This document shows positions 1 to 7,591 of a stretch of DNA of 64,000 bases, piece by piece. The stretch lies in NCBI GenBank assembly GCA_035495435.1, contig DATJFV010000051.1:17934-81933 (forward strand). Direction: 5' to 3'. The position numbers and the translations under genes were made by a program. Origin of the DNA: JBDSKH01 sp035495435. Its GTDB lineage: Bacteria; Actinomycetota; Actinomycetes; Actinomycetales; Microbacteriaceae. Within the stretch, counting starts at the first letter, position 1. Each line of letters starts with the position of its first letter. The notes below the pieces were generated by a model. That model did not search any database. It was not told where the DNA came from and was given only the letters and a program-made list of their open reading frames with translations.

Positions 1-507
1 ATCGATCGCGATGATGATGCGCAGGGTGCCGCTCGGGACGAGGATGTTGGCCGAGATGCCGGGGATGCCGTCGATCGTCGTGGGGTCGGAGGACACCAGG
101 CGGGCACCCTTGATTCCGGCGACCGCAGAGGTGAGCGATGACGCCAACGAGGCGTTGACATCGGTCAGCAGACCCGCCGGGTAGGTCGCGCCGTTCGAGA
201 TCAGGCTGCGGGTGCCGTCGCTCCAGATCGCGGAGGTCAGGGCGACCTGGAAGTCGCCGACGGGCACCGTCTTGGACTGCTCGAGCGGCTCCGAGGGGAA
301 CTCGACGCTGTAGCCGTACTCGTCCGAGGTGTACGTGAACCCCGCATCGGTGGAGGTGGGGCTGGGGGTCGGCATGGCTGCGGTCTTCGCGCCGGCAGCC
401 TCGATCAGCGCGCGGACGCCGAAGAACAGACCCAGCGCGAGGACGAGCACGACGGCGACAGCAACGATGATGCGCGTGCGCCGGGTGGGCGGGGCGGGGG
501 TGGTCAC
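1..507 (-). CDS. Exported, membrane-anchored protein of unknown function (C-terminus outside window)
   Basis: 169 codons are visible from a GTG at 507; the gene runs off the left edge. The protein has a short basic N-terminus, one hydrophobic segment at about residues 13-33 (signal anchor), and a Pro/Thr/Ser-rich linker (PTPSPTST). An extracytoplasmic domain follows, opening with a YTSDEYGYSVEFP stretch like PsbP/DUF1795-type domains; that likeness is weak. The start is set by a TAGACT hexamer 6 bases upstream and by the hydrophobic segment that follows. It is divergent from xseA across 69 bp. Function is not recognised. Confidence 0.6.
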   Translation of the reverse strand, partial: MTTPAPPTRRTRIIVAVAVVLVLALGLFFGVRALIEAAGAKTAAMPTPSPTSTDAGFTYTSDEYGYSVEFPSEPLEQSKTVPVGDFQVALTSAIWSDGTRSLISNGATYPAGLLTDVNASLASSLTSAVAGIKGARLVSSDPTTIDGIPGISANILVPSGTLRIIIAID

Positions 508-513
508 CGGGGA

Positions 514-519
514 AGTCTA
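514..519 (-). promoter_or_regulatory. Leaderless -10 element (TAGACT) for the gene at 507
   Basis: On the minus strand TAGACT ends 6 bases before the GTG at 507. There is no Shine-Dalgarno sequence, so the transcript probably begins at or next to the start codon. Confidence 0.6.
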
Positions 520-564
520 CGAGGGCCGACGTGGACAATTCGCGCCCTCGTCGCCGGCATCGCG

Positions 565-570
565 TAGCCT
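565..570 (+). promoter_or_regulatory. Leaderless -10 element (TAGCCT) for xseA
   Basis: TAGCCT, six bases (GACCGC), then the GTG at 577. No ribosome binding site is visible. Confidence 0.65.
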
Positions 571-576
571 GACCGC

Positions 577-1836
577 GTGACCGACGCCCCCGTCGCCCGC
601 TCGACCGGCGACCAGCCCTCCAGCCCCGACTCGCCCTGGCCCGTCGCGGTCGTCGCGGGCAAGATCAAGGGCTGGATCGAGCGGCTCGGCACGGTCTGGG
701 TCGAGGGCGAGCTGGCGCAGTGGAATGAGCGCAACGGCGCCGTCTTCGGCAAGCTGAAAGATCTCGACAGCGACGTGACACTGTCGTTCCAACTCTGGTC
801 CTCGACCCGCGCCAAGCTCACCGAGCAGTTCGCCCAGGGCGACCACGTCATCGCGCTGGCCAAGACCGAGTTCTGGGTCAAAGGCGGCACGTTGTCCATG
901 CAGGTGCTCAGCATGCGCCACGTCGGCCTCGGCGACCTGCTCGAGCGACTCGAGCGGCTGCGTCGGCAGCTGGCCTCCGAGGGGCTGTTCGATGCGGCCC
1001 GCAAGAAGCCCCTGCCCTTCCTGCCCGGGTGCATCGGGCTGATCACCGGCAAAGACAGCGACGCTGAGAAAGACGTGCTGCGTAACGCGCAGCTGCGCTG
1101 GCCGGGGGTGAACTTCCGGGTGCGGCACGCGGCGGTGCAGGGCGACCGCGCGGCGGCGGATGTGGCGGCCGCGATTCGCGAGCTCGATGCCGACCCCGAG
1201 GTGGAGGTGATCATCGTCGCGCGCGGGGGCGGCGACTTCCAGAACCTGCTGGCCTTCAGCGACGAGACCCTGGTGCGCACGGCCGCGGCGTGTACGACTC
1301 CGCTCGTCAGCGCCATCGGACACGAGGCCGACCGGCCTCTGCTCGACGAGGTCGCCGATCTGCGGGCGTCCACCCCGACCGATGCCGCCAAGCGTGTCGT
1401 CCCCGACGTCGCCGACGAGCTCGCCCGCGTGCAGCAGGCCCGGTCGCGCATGCTGATGCGGGTCACCGGCATGGTCGGCCACGAGATCGAACGCATCGGC
1501 AGCGTGCGCTCGCGGCCGGTGCTCGCCGACCCGAGCCGGATGATCACCCAGCGCTCCGAGGAGGTGACGCGCTGGGTCGCACGCGGGTCCGAGCTCATCG
1601 ATTTCTGCATCGAGCGCGCCGAGCGGGGTCTCGCCGAGGTCGCCGGGCAACTGCGAGCGCTGTCGCCTGCACGCACCCTCGAGCGCGGGTACGCGATCGC
1701 GCAGCGAGCCGACGGGCATGTGCTGCGAGGCGTGGCGGATGCCGCGGCGGGCGATCGACTCCTCCTCACCCTGAGCGACGGGTCGCTGTCCACCACCGTC
1801 GACGCCACCGGGGCGCCCGCCGAGCCGCGCGGATAA
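577..1836 (+). CDS. xseA: Exodeoxyribonuclease VII large subunit
   Basis: 419 aa, normal family length. Exonuclease VII degrades single-stranded DNA in both directions to short oligonucleotides, in a complex with several XseB subunits. An N-terminal OB-fold (about residues 25-120; VEGELAQWNERNG) is followed by the catalytic domain with the conserved RGGGDFQNLLAFSDE and SAIGHEADRPLLD blocks and the C-terminal ERGYAI motif. The start GTG is chosen because it lies 6 bases after a TAGCCT hexamer. xseB follows after 10 bp, so this is a classical pair, with DUF4245 and carbonic anhydrase genes translationally coupled downstream. Confidence 0.97.
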   Translation: MTDAPVARSTGDQPSSPDSPWPVAVVAGKIKGWIERLGTVWVEGELAQWNERNGAVFGKLKDLDSDVTLSFQLWSSTRAKLTEQFAQGDHVIALAKTEFWVKGGTLSMQVLSMRHVGLGDLLERLERLRRQLASEGLFDAARKKPLPFLPGCIGLITGKDSDAEKDVLRNAQLRWPGVNFRVRHAAVQGDRAAADVAAAIRELDADPEVEVIIVARGGGDFQNLLAFSDETLVRTAAACTTPLVSAIGHEADRPLLDEVADLRASTPTDAAKRVVPDVADELARVQQARSRMLMRVTGMVGHEIERIGSVRSRPVLADPSRMITQRSEEVTRWVARGSELIDFCIERAERGLAEVAGQLRALSPARTLERGYAIAQRADGHVLRGVADAAAGDRLLLTLSDGSLSTTVDATGAPAEPRG

Positions 1837-1839
1837 AGT
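1834..1839 (+). promoter_or_regulatory. Internal leaderless -10 element (TAAAGT) for xseB
   Basis: TAAAGT overlaps the xseA stop codon and ends 7 bases before the xseB ATG. It suggests xseB and the three coupled genes behind it can be transcribed independently of xseA. Confidence 0.5.
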
Positions 1840-1846
1840 AGACGCG

Positions 1847-2068
1847 ATGTCCGATTCAGCCCCCACCGAGGTCTCGTCCCTGTCGTACGAAGAGGCGCGC
1901 GACGAACTCATCCGGGTGGTGACCGAGCTCGAGCAGGGCGCCGCCACGCTCGAGCAGTCGCTGGCCCTGTGGGAGCGCGGCGAGGCGCTGGCAGCGCGCT
2001 GCGAAGAGTGGCTGCTCGGCGCGAAGGCACGGCTCGACGCCGCCCGTGCCGCGTCCACGCAGTCATGA
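1847..2068 (+). CDS. xseB: Exodeoxyribonuclease VII small subunit
   Basis: 73 aa, typical of the family. It is a short helical protein with the conserved LSYEEARDELIRVVTELEQG start and a central LEQSLALWERGEAL helix, which wraps the XseA helical arm to form the active exonuclease VII. It follows xseA directly. Its TGA overlaps the ATG of the DUF4245 gene (ATGA), which implies translational coupling. Confidence 0.96.
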   Translation: MSDSAPTEVSSLSYEEARDELIRVVTELEQGAATLEQSLALWERGEALAARCEEWLLGAKARLDAARAASTQS

Positions 2069-2715
2069 CACCGCCCCGCGCGACCGACGAATCCGGCAGG
2101 CCCATCGTCGCCGAACTCGGGCGCGCCGAGACCCCCGACGAGATCGCCGACCGCAAGGCCGCGGCGCGAGCGACTCGCCGCTCCAATCAGACGGTCTTCA
2201 ATCTCGTGATCGCCCTGGTCGCCTCTCTCCTCATCGGCGGCATCCTCGTCTTCAGCTGGGTCAGCCGCCCCGCGGTGTCGCAACTCGAAGCGGTCGACTA
2301 CCGCTCGGTCGCGGCCGACGCACAGCGATCCGTCGAGGTGCCCCTGGCCGTGCCGCAGCTTCCCGCGGGGTGGAGCGCCAACCGGGCCGAGCTGGTTCCG
2401 GCGGGCCCGGATGGGGTGGCGAGCTGGCAGATCGGGTTCCTCACCCCGTCGGGCGAGTACATCGGCCTCGTGCAGGGCATCGATGCCAACGACTCGTGGA
2501 CCGCCCAGCAGACAGCGAACTCTGCGGCGACCGGTCCGTTCGCGGGTGCTCCCGGGTGGACGGCGTACGACCGGCGCGACGTCGACGATCCGGGCAACCT
2601 CGCCTTCGCCCTGGTCGCGAGCTTCGACCGCTCGACCGTGGTGCTCGGCGGCACCGCGGGCGCCGACGAGTTCGCCACCCTGGCCACCGCCGTCGCAGAG
2701 GAGCTGACCCCATGA
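2065..2715 (+). CDS. DUF4245 family membrane-anchored protein
   Basis: 216 aa. It has a charged cytoplasmic N-terminus of about 45 residues, one membrane helix near residues 46-68 (FNLVIALVASLLIGGILVF), then an extracytoplasmic domain of about 150 residues ending in TAVAEELTP. This matches the DUF4245 layout, a family often found beside xseAB in Actinobacteria; the role is unknown. It overlaps xseB and the carbonic anhydrase gene by 4 bases each, so the three are almost certainly co-translated. The first ATG is used because of the overlap. Confidence 0.85.
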   Translation: MTPPRATDESGRPIVAELGRAETPDEIADRKAAARATRRSNQTVFNLVIALVASLLIGGILVFSWVSRPAVSQLEAVDYRSVAADAQRSVEVPLAVPQLPAGWSANRAELVPAGPDGVASWQIGFLTPSGEYIGLVQGIDANDSWTAQQTANSAATGPFAGAPGWTAYDRRDVDDPGNLAFALVASFDRSTVVLGGTAGADEFATLATAVAEELTP

Positions 2716-3329
2716 CCGAGCGCACTCCGGCCGACGTCTGGCGCGAGATGACTCGCGGTAACGAGCGGTTCGTCGCAGGCGAGCCGCGGCATCCGCGGCA
2801 GGACGTCGAGCGGCGCGCCGAACTGGCCGAGGGTCAGGCCCCGCACGCGGCGCTGTTCGGGTGCAGCGACTCGCGTCTGGCCGCCGAGATCATCTTCGAC
2901 AAGGGCCTGGGCGACCTGTTCGTGGTGCGCAACGCGGGCCAGGTGATCTCCGACTCGGTGATCGGCTCGCTCGAATACGCGGTGGCGGTGCTCGGCGTTC
3001 CGCTCATCGTCGTCCTCGGCCACGACGCCTGCGGGGCGGTGCAGGCGGCCATCGACCAGGCCGCACCCGACGCACCCGCGCTGCCCGCCCACATCCGCAG
3101 CCTGGTGGCACCGATCGCACCCGCCGTCGCGCGCGTCGCACCGGTCGACGGCGCCCGCGACCCTCAGGAGGTCGGGCGCGAACATCTGCGCGACACCGTC
3201 GCCGAACTGGTGGCCCACTCCGAACTCATCAGCGACGCGATCGCCGCCGGTACGCTGGCAGTCGTGGGCGCCAACTACCGGCTGAGCGAAGGCCGCGTCG
3301 TGCCCGACGTCATCGTCGGCGCCGTCTAG
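2712..3329 (+). CDS. Beta-class carbonic anhydrase
   Basis: 205 aa. It interconverts CO2 and bicarbonate, supplying bicarbonate for carboxylases. The zinc site is clear: Cys and the Asp-Arg dyad in GCSDSR (about residues 50-55), and the His and Cys of GHDACGAV (about residues 102-109). There is no signal peptide, so it is cytoplasmic. The start ATG overlaps the DUF4245 stop (ATGA). It is the last gene of the xseA-xseB-DUF4245 unit. There is no obvious functional link to DNA repair. Confidence 0.95.
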   Translation: MTERTPADVWREMTRGNERFVAGEPRHPRQDVERRAELAEGQAPHAALFGCSDSRLAAEIIFDKGLGDLFVVRNAGQVISDSVIGSLEYAVAVLGVPLIVVLGHDACGAVQAAIDQAAPDAPALPAHIRSLVAPIAPAVARVAPVDGARDPQEVGREHLRDTVAELVAHSELISDAIAAGTLAVVGANYRLSEGRVVPDVIVGAV

Positions 3330-3348
3330 CCCCACCCCCTCTCCCTAC

Positions 3349-3354
3349 GAAAGG
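3349..3354 (+). promoter_or_regulatory. Ribosome binding site (GAAAGG) of fumC
   Basis: GAAAGG lies 11 bases before the GTG at 3366. The spacing is long, but it is the only purine-rich stretch available, and fumC has no TAnnnT at leaderless distance. Confidence 0.45.
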
Positions 3355-3365
3355 CGCACGTCGCT

Positions 3366-4760
3366 GTGAGCAGTTCAGAGTTCCGCATCGAGCACGACAC
3401 GATGGGCGAGGTGCGGGTGCCCGCATCAGCCCTGTACGGCGCCCAGACCCAGCGCGCGGTCGAGAACTTCCCCATCTCGGGCTCCGGTCTCGAGCCCGCG
3501 CAGATCGTGGCGCTCGCGCGGATCAAACGGGCAGCCGCGGTCGTCAACAAAGACCTCGGCGTGGTCGCCCCCGAGATCGCGGACGCGATCGTCTTCGCCG
3601 CCGACCAACTGATCGCCGGTGAGCACCACGACCAGTTCCCGGTCGACACCTACCAGACCGGCTCGGGCACCAGCTCGAACATGAACATCAACGAGGTGCT
3701 CGCAGCGCTGGCCACCCAGAAGCTGGGCTCGGCGGTGCACCCCAACGACCACGTGAACGCCTCGCAGTCCTCCAACGACGTGTTCCCGACCTCGGTGCAC
3801 GTTGCGGTCACCGGGGCGCTGCTCGGCGACCTGGTGCCCGCACTCGAGCACCTCGCGGTCGCGCTGGAACGCAAGGCCGAGCTGTGGAAGGGGGCCGTCA
3901 AGTCCGGCCGCACCCACCTGATGGACGCAACGCCCGTCACCCTCGGTCAGGAGTTCGGCGGCTACGCGCGGCAGGTCCGGCTCGGGATCGAGCGGGTGCA
4001 GGCGACGATCCCGCGCGTCGCCGAGGTCCCGCTCGGCGGCACAGCGGTCGGCACCGGTATCAACACGCCGGCCGGGTTCTCGCAGCAGGTGATCCGCATC
4101 CTCGCCGAGACCGCACAGCTGCCGATCACCGAGGCGCAGGACCACTTCGAGGCCCAGGGTGCGCGTGACGGACTCGTCGAGGCATCCGGCGCCCTGCGCA
4201 CCATCGCGGTGTCGCTCACCAAGATCTGCAACGACCTGCGGTGGATGGGGTCGGGCCCCAACACCGGGCTCGGCGAGCTGCACATCCCCGATCTGCAGCC
4301 CGGCTCGTCGATCATGCCCGGCAAGGTCAACCCGGTCATCCCCGAAGCGGTGATCATGGTCGGCGCGCGGGTGGTCGGCAACGACGCCACCATCGCCTGG
4401 GCCGGCGCGACCGGCGCCTTCGAACTCAACGTCGCCATCCCCGTGATGGGTACGGCGCTGCTGGAGTCGATCCGGCTGCTGACGAACTCCAGCCGGCTGC
4501 TGGCCGACAAGACGGTCGACGGCCTCGAGGCCAACCTCGAGCGCGCCCGCAAGTTCGCCGAAGCCTCTCCCTCGATCGTCACCCCGCTGAACAAGCTGAT
4601 CGGCTACGAGAACGCCGCGAAGATCGCCAAGCACTCGGTCGCCGAAGGCATGACCGTGCGCGAGGCGGTCATCGACCTCGGTTTCGTCGAGCGCGGCGAG
4701 GTCACCGAAGAGCAGCTGGACACGGCACTCGATGTGCTCAGCATGACCCACCCGTCCTGA
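3366..4760 (+). CDS. fumC: Class II fumarate hydratase
   Basis: 464 aa, full length. It catalyses reversible hydration of fumarate to L-malate in the TCA cycle as a homotetramer. Diagnostic blocks are DTYQTGSGTSSNMN (substrate binding, about residues 96-109), KSGRTHLMDATPV (catalytic His) and the fumarase signature GSSIMPGKVNP (catalytic Ser loop). The length and the GSGTSSNMN motif favour FumC over aspartase or argininosuccinate lyase. It begins with GTG and stands 36 bp after the carbonic anhydrase gene. Confidence 0.97.
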   Translation: MSSSEFRIEHDTMGEVRVPASALYGAQTQRAVENFPISGSGLEPAQIVALARIKRAAAVVNKDLGVVAPEIADAIVFAADQLIAGEHHDQFPVDTYQTGSGTSSNMNINEVLAALATQKLGSAVHPNDHVNASQSSNDVFPTSVHVAVTGALLGDLVPALEHLAVALERKAELWKGAVKSGRTHLMDATPVTLGQEFGGYARQVRLGIERVQATIPRVAEVPLGGTAVGTGINTPAGFSQQVIRILAETAQLPITEAQDHFEAQGARDGLVEASGALRTIAVSLTKICNDLRWMGSGPNTGLGELHIPDLQPGSSIMPGKVNPVIPEAVIMVGARVVGNDATIAWAGATGAFELNVAIPVMGTALLESIRLLTNSSRLLADKTVDGLEANLERARKFAEASPSIVTPLNKLIGYENAAKIAKHSVAEGMTVREAVIDLGFVERGEVTEEQLDTALDVLSMTHPS

Positions 4761-4779
4761 CGTCGGCGCACAGTCGGCG

Positions 4780-4785
4780 TAGCGT
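4780..4785 (+). promoter_or_regulatory. Leaderless -10 element (TAGCGT) for the EEP-family gene
   Basis: TAGCGT, six bases (GGACCC), then the GTG at 4792. Confidence 0.65.
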
Positions 4786-4791
4786 GGACCC

Positions 4792-5553
4792 GTGAAGGTG
4801 CTCAGCTACAACCTCGAGAAGAACAAGGCCGTGGGCGAACTGCTCGCCCTCACCGAAGCGCATGACCTCGACCTGATCTGCCTGCAGGAGGCCGACGCCG
4901 ACGCGCTTCCCACCGAGCTCGGGGGGCTGCACCTCGTCGACCGCACCTACGCCAACCGGCTGGGCCTGGCGATCTACCACCGGCGTGACCGGTACAGCCC
5001 GATGCACACCGAAGCCTTCGCCCTCAAGAAGTCACTGCACGACCGCGTCGCCAAACCCGCGCACGAACGGCTGCTCGCGACCCGGCTCATCGACCGGGCG
5101 ACCGACCACGAACTGGTCGTCGCCTCCTTCCACGCCGCACCGCTGACCGCCCTCAACTCGCTGCGGCGCGCACAGATCGCCTCCGCGCACGAGCGACTGG
5201 GCGAGCTCGGACCGGGCCTGCCGCACCTCATGGTCGGCGACTACAACTACCCGCTGTTCCGGCGCGGCCTCGGGCGCAGCATGACCAAGACCGGCCACGA
5301 CCTCACCTTCAGCGACGGTCGCACCTACACCCGGTACAAGTTCCTGCGCGGCCACTTCGACTTCGCCACCAGCATCGGGATGGCCATCACCACCGTGCAG
5401 ACCCTCCCCCAGGGCGAATCCGACCACCTGCCGATCCTGGTGTCCGCCACCTACGGCGAGATCCCCGACGTGCCCGACCCCAGCACCCCGGACAGCAGTT
5501 CGGACAGCGCCCCGGGCACGAGCGCAAGCCAGACCAGCAGCGCCACCCAGTAG
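4792..5553 (+). CDS. Endonuclease/exonuclease/phosphatase (EEP) family protein
   Basis: 253 aa. EEP enzymes are metal-dependent phosphodiesterases or phosphatases; the substrate cannot be told from sequence. Visible signature residues are the Asn of SYNLEKNK (about residue 7), the Glu of CLQEADA (about 34), the Asp/Asn of GDYNYP (about 150) and the SDHLPI ending (Asp-His pair, about 207). There is no signal peptide. The last 30 or so residues are Ser/Thr/Pro-rich and dispensable-looking. This tail is encoded antisense to the 3' end of the facing prepilin-peptidase gene (overlap about 103 bp). The start is set by the leaderless promoter. Confidence 0.8.
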   Translation: MKVLSYNLEKNKAVGELLALTEAHDLDLICLQEADADALPTELGGLHLVDRTYANRLGLAIYHRRDRYSPMHTEAFALKKSLHDRVAKPAHERLLATRLIDRATDHELVVASFHAAPLTALNSLRRAQIASAHERLGELGPGLPHLMVGDYNYPLFRRGLGRSMTKTGHDLTFSDGRTYTRYKFLRGHFDFATSIGMAITTVQTLPQGESDHLPILVSATYGEIPDVPDPSTPDSSSDSAPGTSASQTSSATQ

Positions 5554-5969
5554 CCGGCCAGCATCGCCGGCCCGAATGCGATCCGCGCCCGCCGGCCGTG
5601 ACGCATCAGGGCGACGGATGCGGCGGCGCCGCCCAGCAGGAACGCGGCGATGGGTGCGCCGAGGCCCACACCCGCGGCGGGGCATGCCAACCCGATCAGC
5701 GCCGCGAGCTTCACATCGCCCATGCCCACTCCGCCCGCGAACGCCAAGACCAGAAGCAGCCCGGCGTAGCCCAGCGCAGCGAGCACCGGCAGCACGCTCG
5801 GCTGCAACGCGGCCGCGACCAGCCCGACCACGACTCCGGGTACCACGATGCGGTTCGGCAGCCGATGATCGCGCAGGTCGGAGCGCACCAGGGCCGGGGT
5901 CACGGCGACGAGGTAGACGACGGGGACGAGGGCTGCGGCCGGCACGCGCGCCAGAGTAGCCGTGCGCAT
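5451..5969 (-). CDS. A24-family prepilin peptidase-like membrane protein
   Basis: 172 aa from the ATG at 5969; GTG codons further upstream (to 6008) are possible. It is a hydrophobic protein with several predicted helices. It contains one half of the type IV prepilin peptidase active site, GMGDVKLAALIG (GxGD aspartyl motif, about residue 80), plus RSDLRDHRLPNRI, where the Asp of DLRDHRLPN is the second catalytic Asp. It lacks the N-terminal methyltransferase domain of PilD, like the short TadV/CpaA-type enzymes. No pilin genes are visible in this window. Its 3' end overlaps the facing EEP gene. Confidence 0.75.
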   Translation of the reverse strand: MRTATLARVPAAALVPVVYLVAVTPALVRSDLRDHRLPNRIVVPGVVVGLVAAALQPSVLPVLAALGYAGLLLVLAFAGGVGMGDVKLAALIGLACPAAGVGLGAPIAAFLLGGAAASVALMRHGRRARIAFGPAMLAGYWVALLVWLALVPGALSELLSGVLGSGTSGISP

Positions 5970-6007
5970 GAGAGCGGGCGCGCGAGTATCCACAGGGGGT
6001 CTCGACA

Positions 6008-6069
6008 CGCCGCTGCGCGGCTACTCGACCGGCAGGGTCGCCGCTGCGCGGCTACTCGACCGGCAGGGT
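6008..6069. repeat. Perfect 31-bp tandem duplication of a palindromic intergenic repeat
   Basis: Copies at 6008-6038 and 6039-6069 are identical. Each holds the inverted repeat GCCGC-TGC-GCGGC followed by TACTCGACC. A related sequence lies at 18033-18071. The second copy ends on the phoH stop codon, so the element sits in the phoH 3' end and may act as a transcript-end hairpin. Confidence 0.7.
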
Positions 6070-7460
6070 TACGCCAGTTCGTTCGACTCCAGCATCTCGG
6101 TGACGAGCGCCGCGATCGCGGAACGCTCCGACCGGGTCAGGGTGATGTGCGCGAACAGCGGGTGCCCCTTCAGCGTCTCGATGACCGACGCGACCCCGTC
6201 GTGCCGGCCGACGCGCAGGTTGTCGCGCTGCGCCACATCGTGGGTCAGCACCACCCGCGAGTTCTGCCCGATGCGCGACAGCACCGTGAGCAGCACGTTG
6301 CGCTCGAGCGACTGGGCCTCGTCGACGATCACGAACGCGTCGTGCAGCGACCGGCCCCGGATGTGCGTCAGCGGCAGCACCTCGAGCAGACCTCGCTCGA
6401 CCACCTCCTCGAGCACGTTGTCGCTGACCAGGGCGCCCAGGGTGTCGAACACCGCCTGGCCCCAGGGGTTCATCTTCTCGTCCTTGTCGCCGGGCAGGTA
6501 CCCGAGCTCCTGCCCACCCACCGCGTACAGCGGCCGGAACACCATGATCTTGCGGTGCTGCTGCTTCTCGAGCACCGCCTCGAGGCCGGCGCACAGCGCG
6601 AGGGCCGACTTGCCCGTTCCGGCTCGGCCACCGAGCGACACGATGCCGATCTCGGGGTCGAGCAGCAGATCGATCGCCAGACGCTGCTCGGCGCTGCGGC
6701 CGTGCAAGCCGAACACGTCGCGGTCGCCGCGCACCACCCGCAGCTGCCCGGTGCCGACCACCCGCCCGAGCGCCGAACCGCGATCGGACTTGATCACGAG
6801 CGAGGTGTTGACCGGTAGATCCTGCACCAGACGGCTCGAGATCACGGCGTCGTCGTACAGATCCGACATCTGCTCGCTCGACACCTCGATCTCGGCCAAG
6901 CCCGTGTAGCCGGAGTCGACGGCGAGTTCCGCGCGGTACTCCTCCGCCGCGAGCCCCACCGAGGCAGCCTTCACCCGCAGCGGCAGGTCTTTGGAGACCA
7001 CCACCACATCCAGACCGTCATTGGCCAGGTTCATCGCCACCGCGAGGATGCGGGAGTCGTTGTCGTTCAGCTGCAGCCCCGAGGGCAGCACCGCCATGTT
7101 GGTGTGGTTCAGCTCCACCCGCAGCGACCCGCCACCGTCGCCCACCGCAATCGGGAAGTCGAGCCGCTCGTGCAGAACGCGCAGCTCGTCCAGGTTGCGC
7201 AGCGCCTGCCGCGCGAAGTAGCCGATCTCGGGGTCGTGGCGCTTGGCCTCCAATTCGGAGACCACCACCACCGGCAGCACCACCGAGTGCTCCGCGAAGC
7301 GGAAGATGGCGCGCGGGTCGCTCAGCAGCACCGAGGTGTCGAGGACGTAGGTACGCTCCCCCTGCCTCTGCGTTTCCTGACCGTCCGGTGACGGTGCGCT
7401 GGTCGACTGGGCCTGAAACGACTGGGCGTGAGAGCGAGGCTGAGGCAAATGCCACTCCAT
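6069..7460 (-). CDS. PhoH family ATPase with N-terminal PIN domain
   Basis: 463 aa. It is a PIN-PhoH (PhoH2-type) protein: an RNase-like PIN domain fused to an RNA-unwinding ATPase. The PIN domain opens with YVLDTSVLLSDP (first acidic residue, about residue 40) and has VSELEAK. The PhoH ATPase has Walker A GRAGTGKSAL (about residue 278) and Walker B FVIVDEAQSL. Family role: RNA cleavage coupled to ATP hydrolysis, inferred from mycobacterial PhoH2. ATG at 7460 is used; a GTG at 7487, 10 bases after TAAGTT, would add nine residues. No antitoxin-like gene lies upstream. Confidence 0.88.
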   Translation of the reverse strand: MEWHLPQPRSHAQSFQAQSTSAPSPDGQETQRQGERTYVLDTSVLLSDPRAIFRFAEHSVVLPVVVVSELEAKRHDPEIGYFARQALRNLDELRVLHERLDFPIAVGDGGGSLRVELNHTNMAVLPSGLQLNDNDSRILAVAMNLANDGLDVVVVSKDLPLRVKAASVGLAAEEYRAELAVDSGYTGLAEIEVSSEQMSDLYDDAVISSRLVQDLPVNTSLVIKSDRGSALGRVVGTGQLRVVRGDRDVFGLHGRSAEQRLAIDLLLDPEIGIVSLGGRAGTGKSALALCAGLEAVLEKQQHRKIMVFRPLYAVGGQELGYLPGDKDEKMNPWGQAVFDTLGALVSDNVLEEVVERGLLEVLPLTHIRGRSLHDAFVIVDEAQSLERNVLLTVLSRIGQNSRVVLTHDVAQRDNLRVGRHDGVASVIETLKGHPLFAHITLTRSERSAIAALVTEMLESNELA

Positions 7461-7591
7461 CCGTCTGGCGAAGCGGCCGTCATGCACTCGCGGTGCGAAC
7501 TTATGTGGCCGCTCCGATCGGACGCCGTGTCCGATAGCTGCAACGTAACCCCGGCGGGTGAACACCCGGGAACGACACGCCCGCAGTCGGC

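Noticed and set aside
517..2283. Long minus-strand open frames opposite xseA and xseB
   Set aside because: They are Arg/Ala-rich shadows of the GC-rich plus-strand genes, with no conserved motif, while XseA and XseB are unmistakable on the other strand.
6069..7460. PIN domain of PhoH as part of a VapBC-like toxin-antitoxin system
   Set aside because: It is fused to a PhoH ATPase and there is no antitoxin-sized gene upstream; the upstream gap is 131 bp and then comes an aminotransferase gene.
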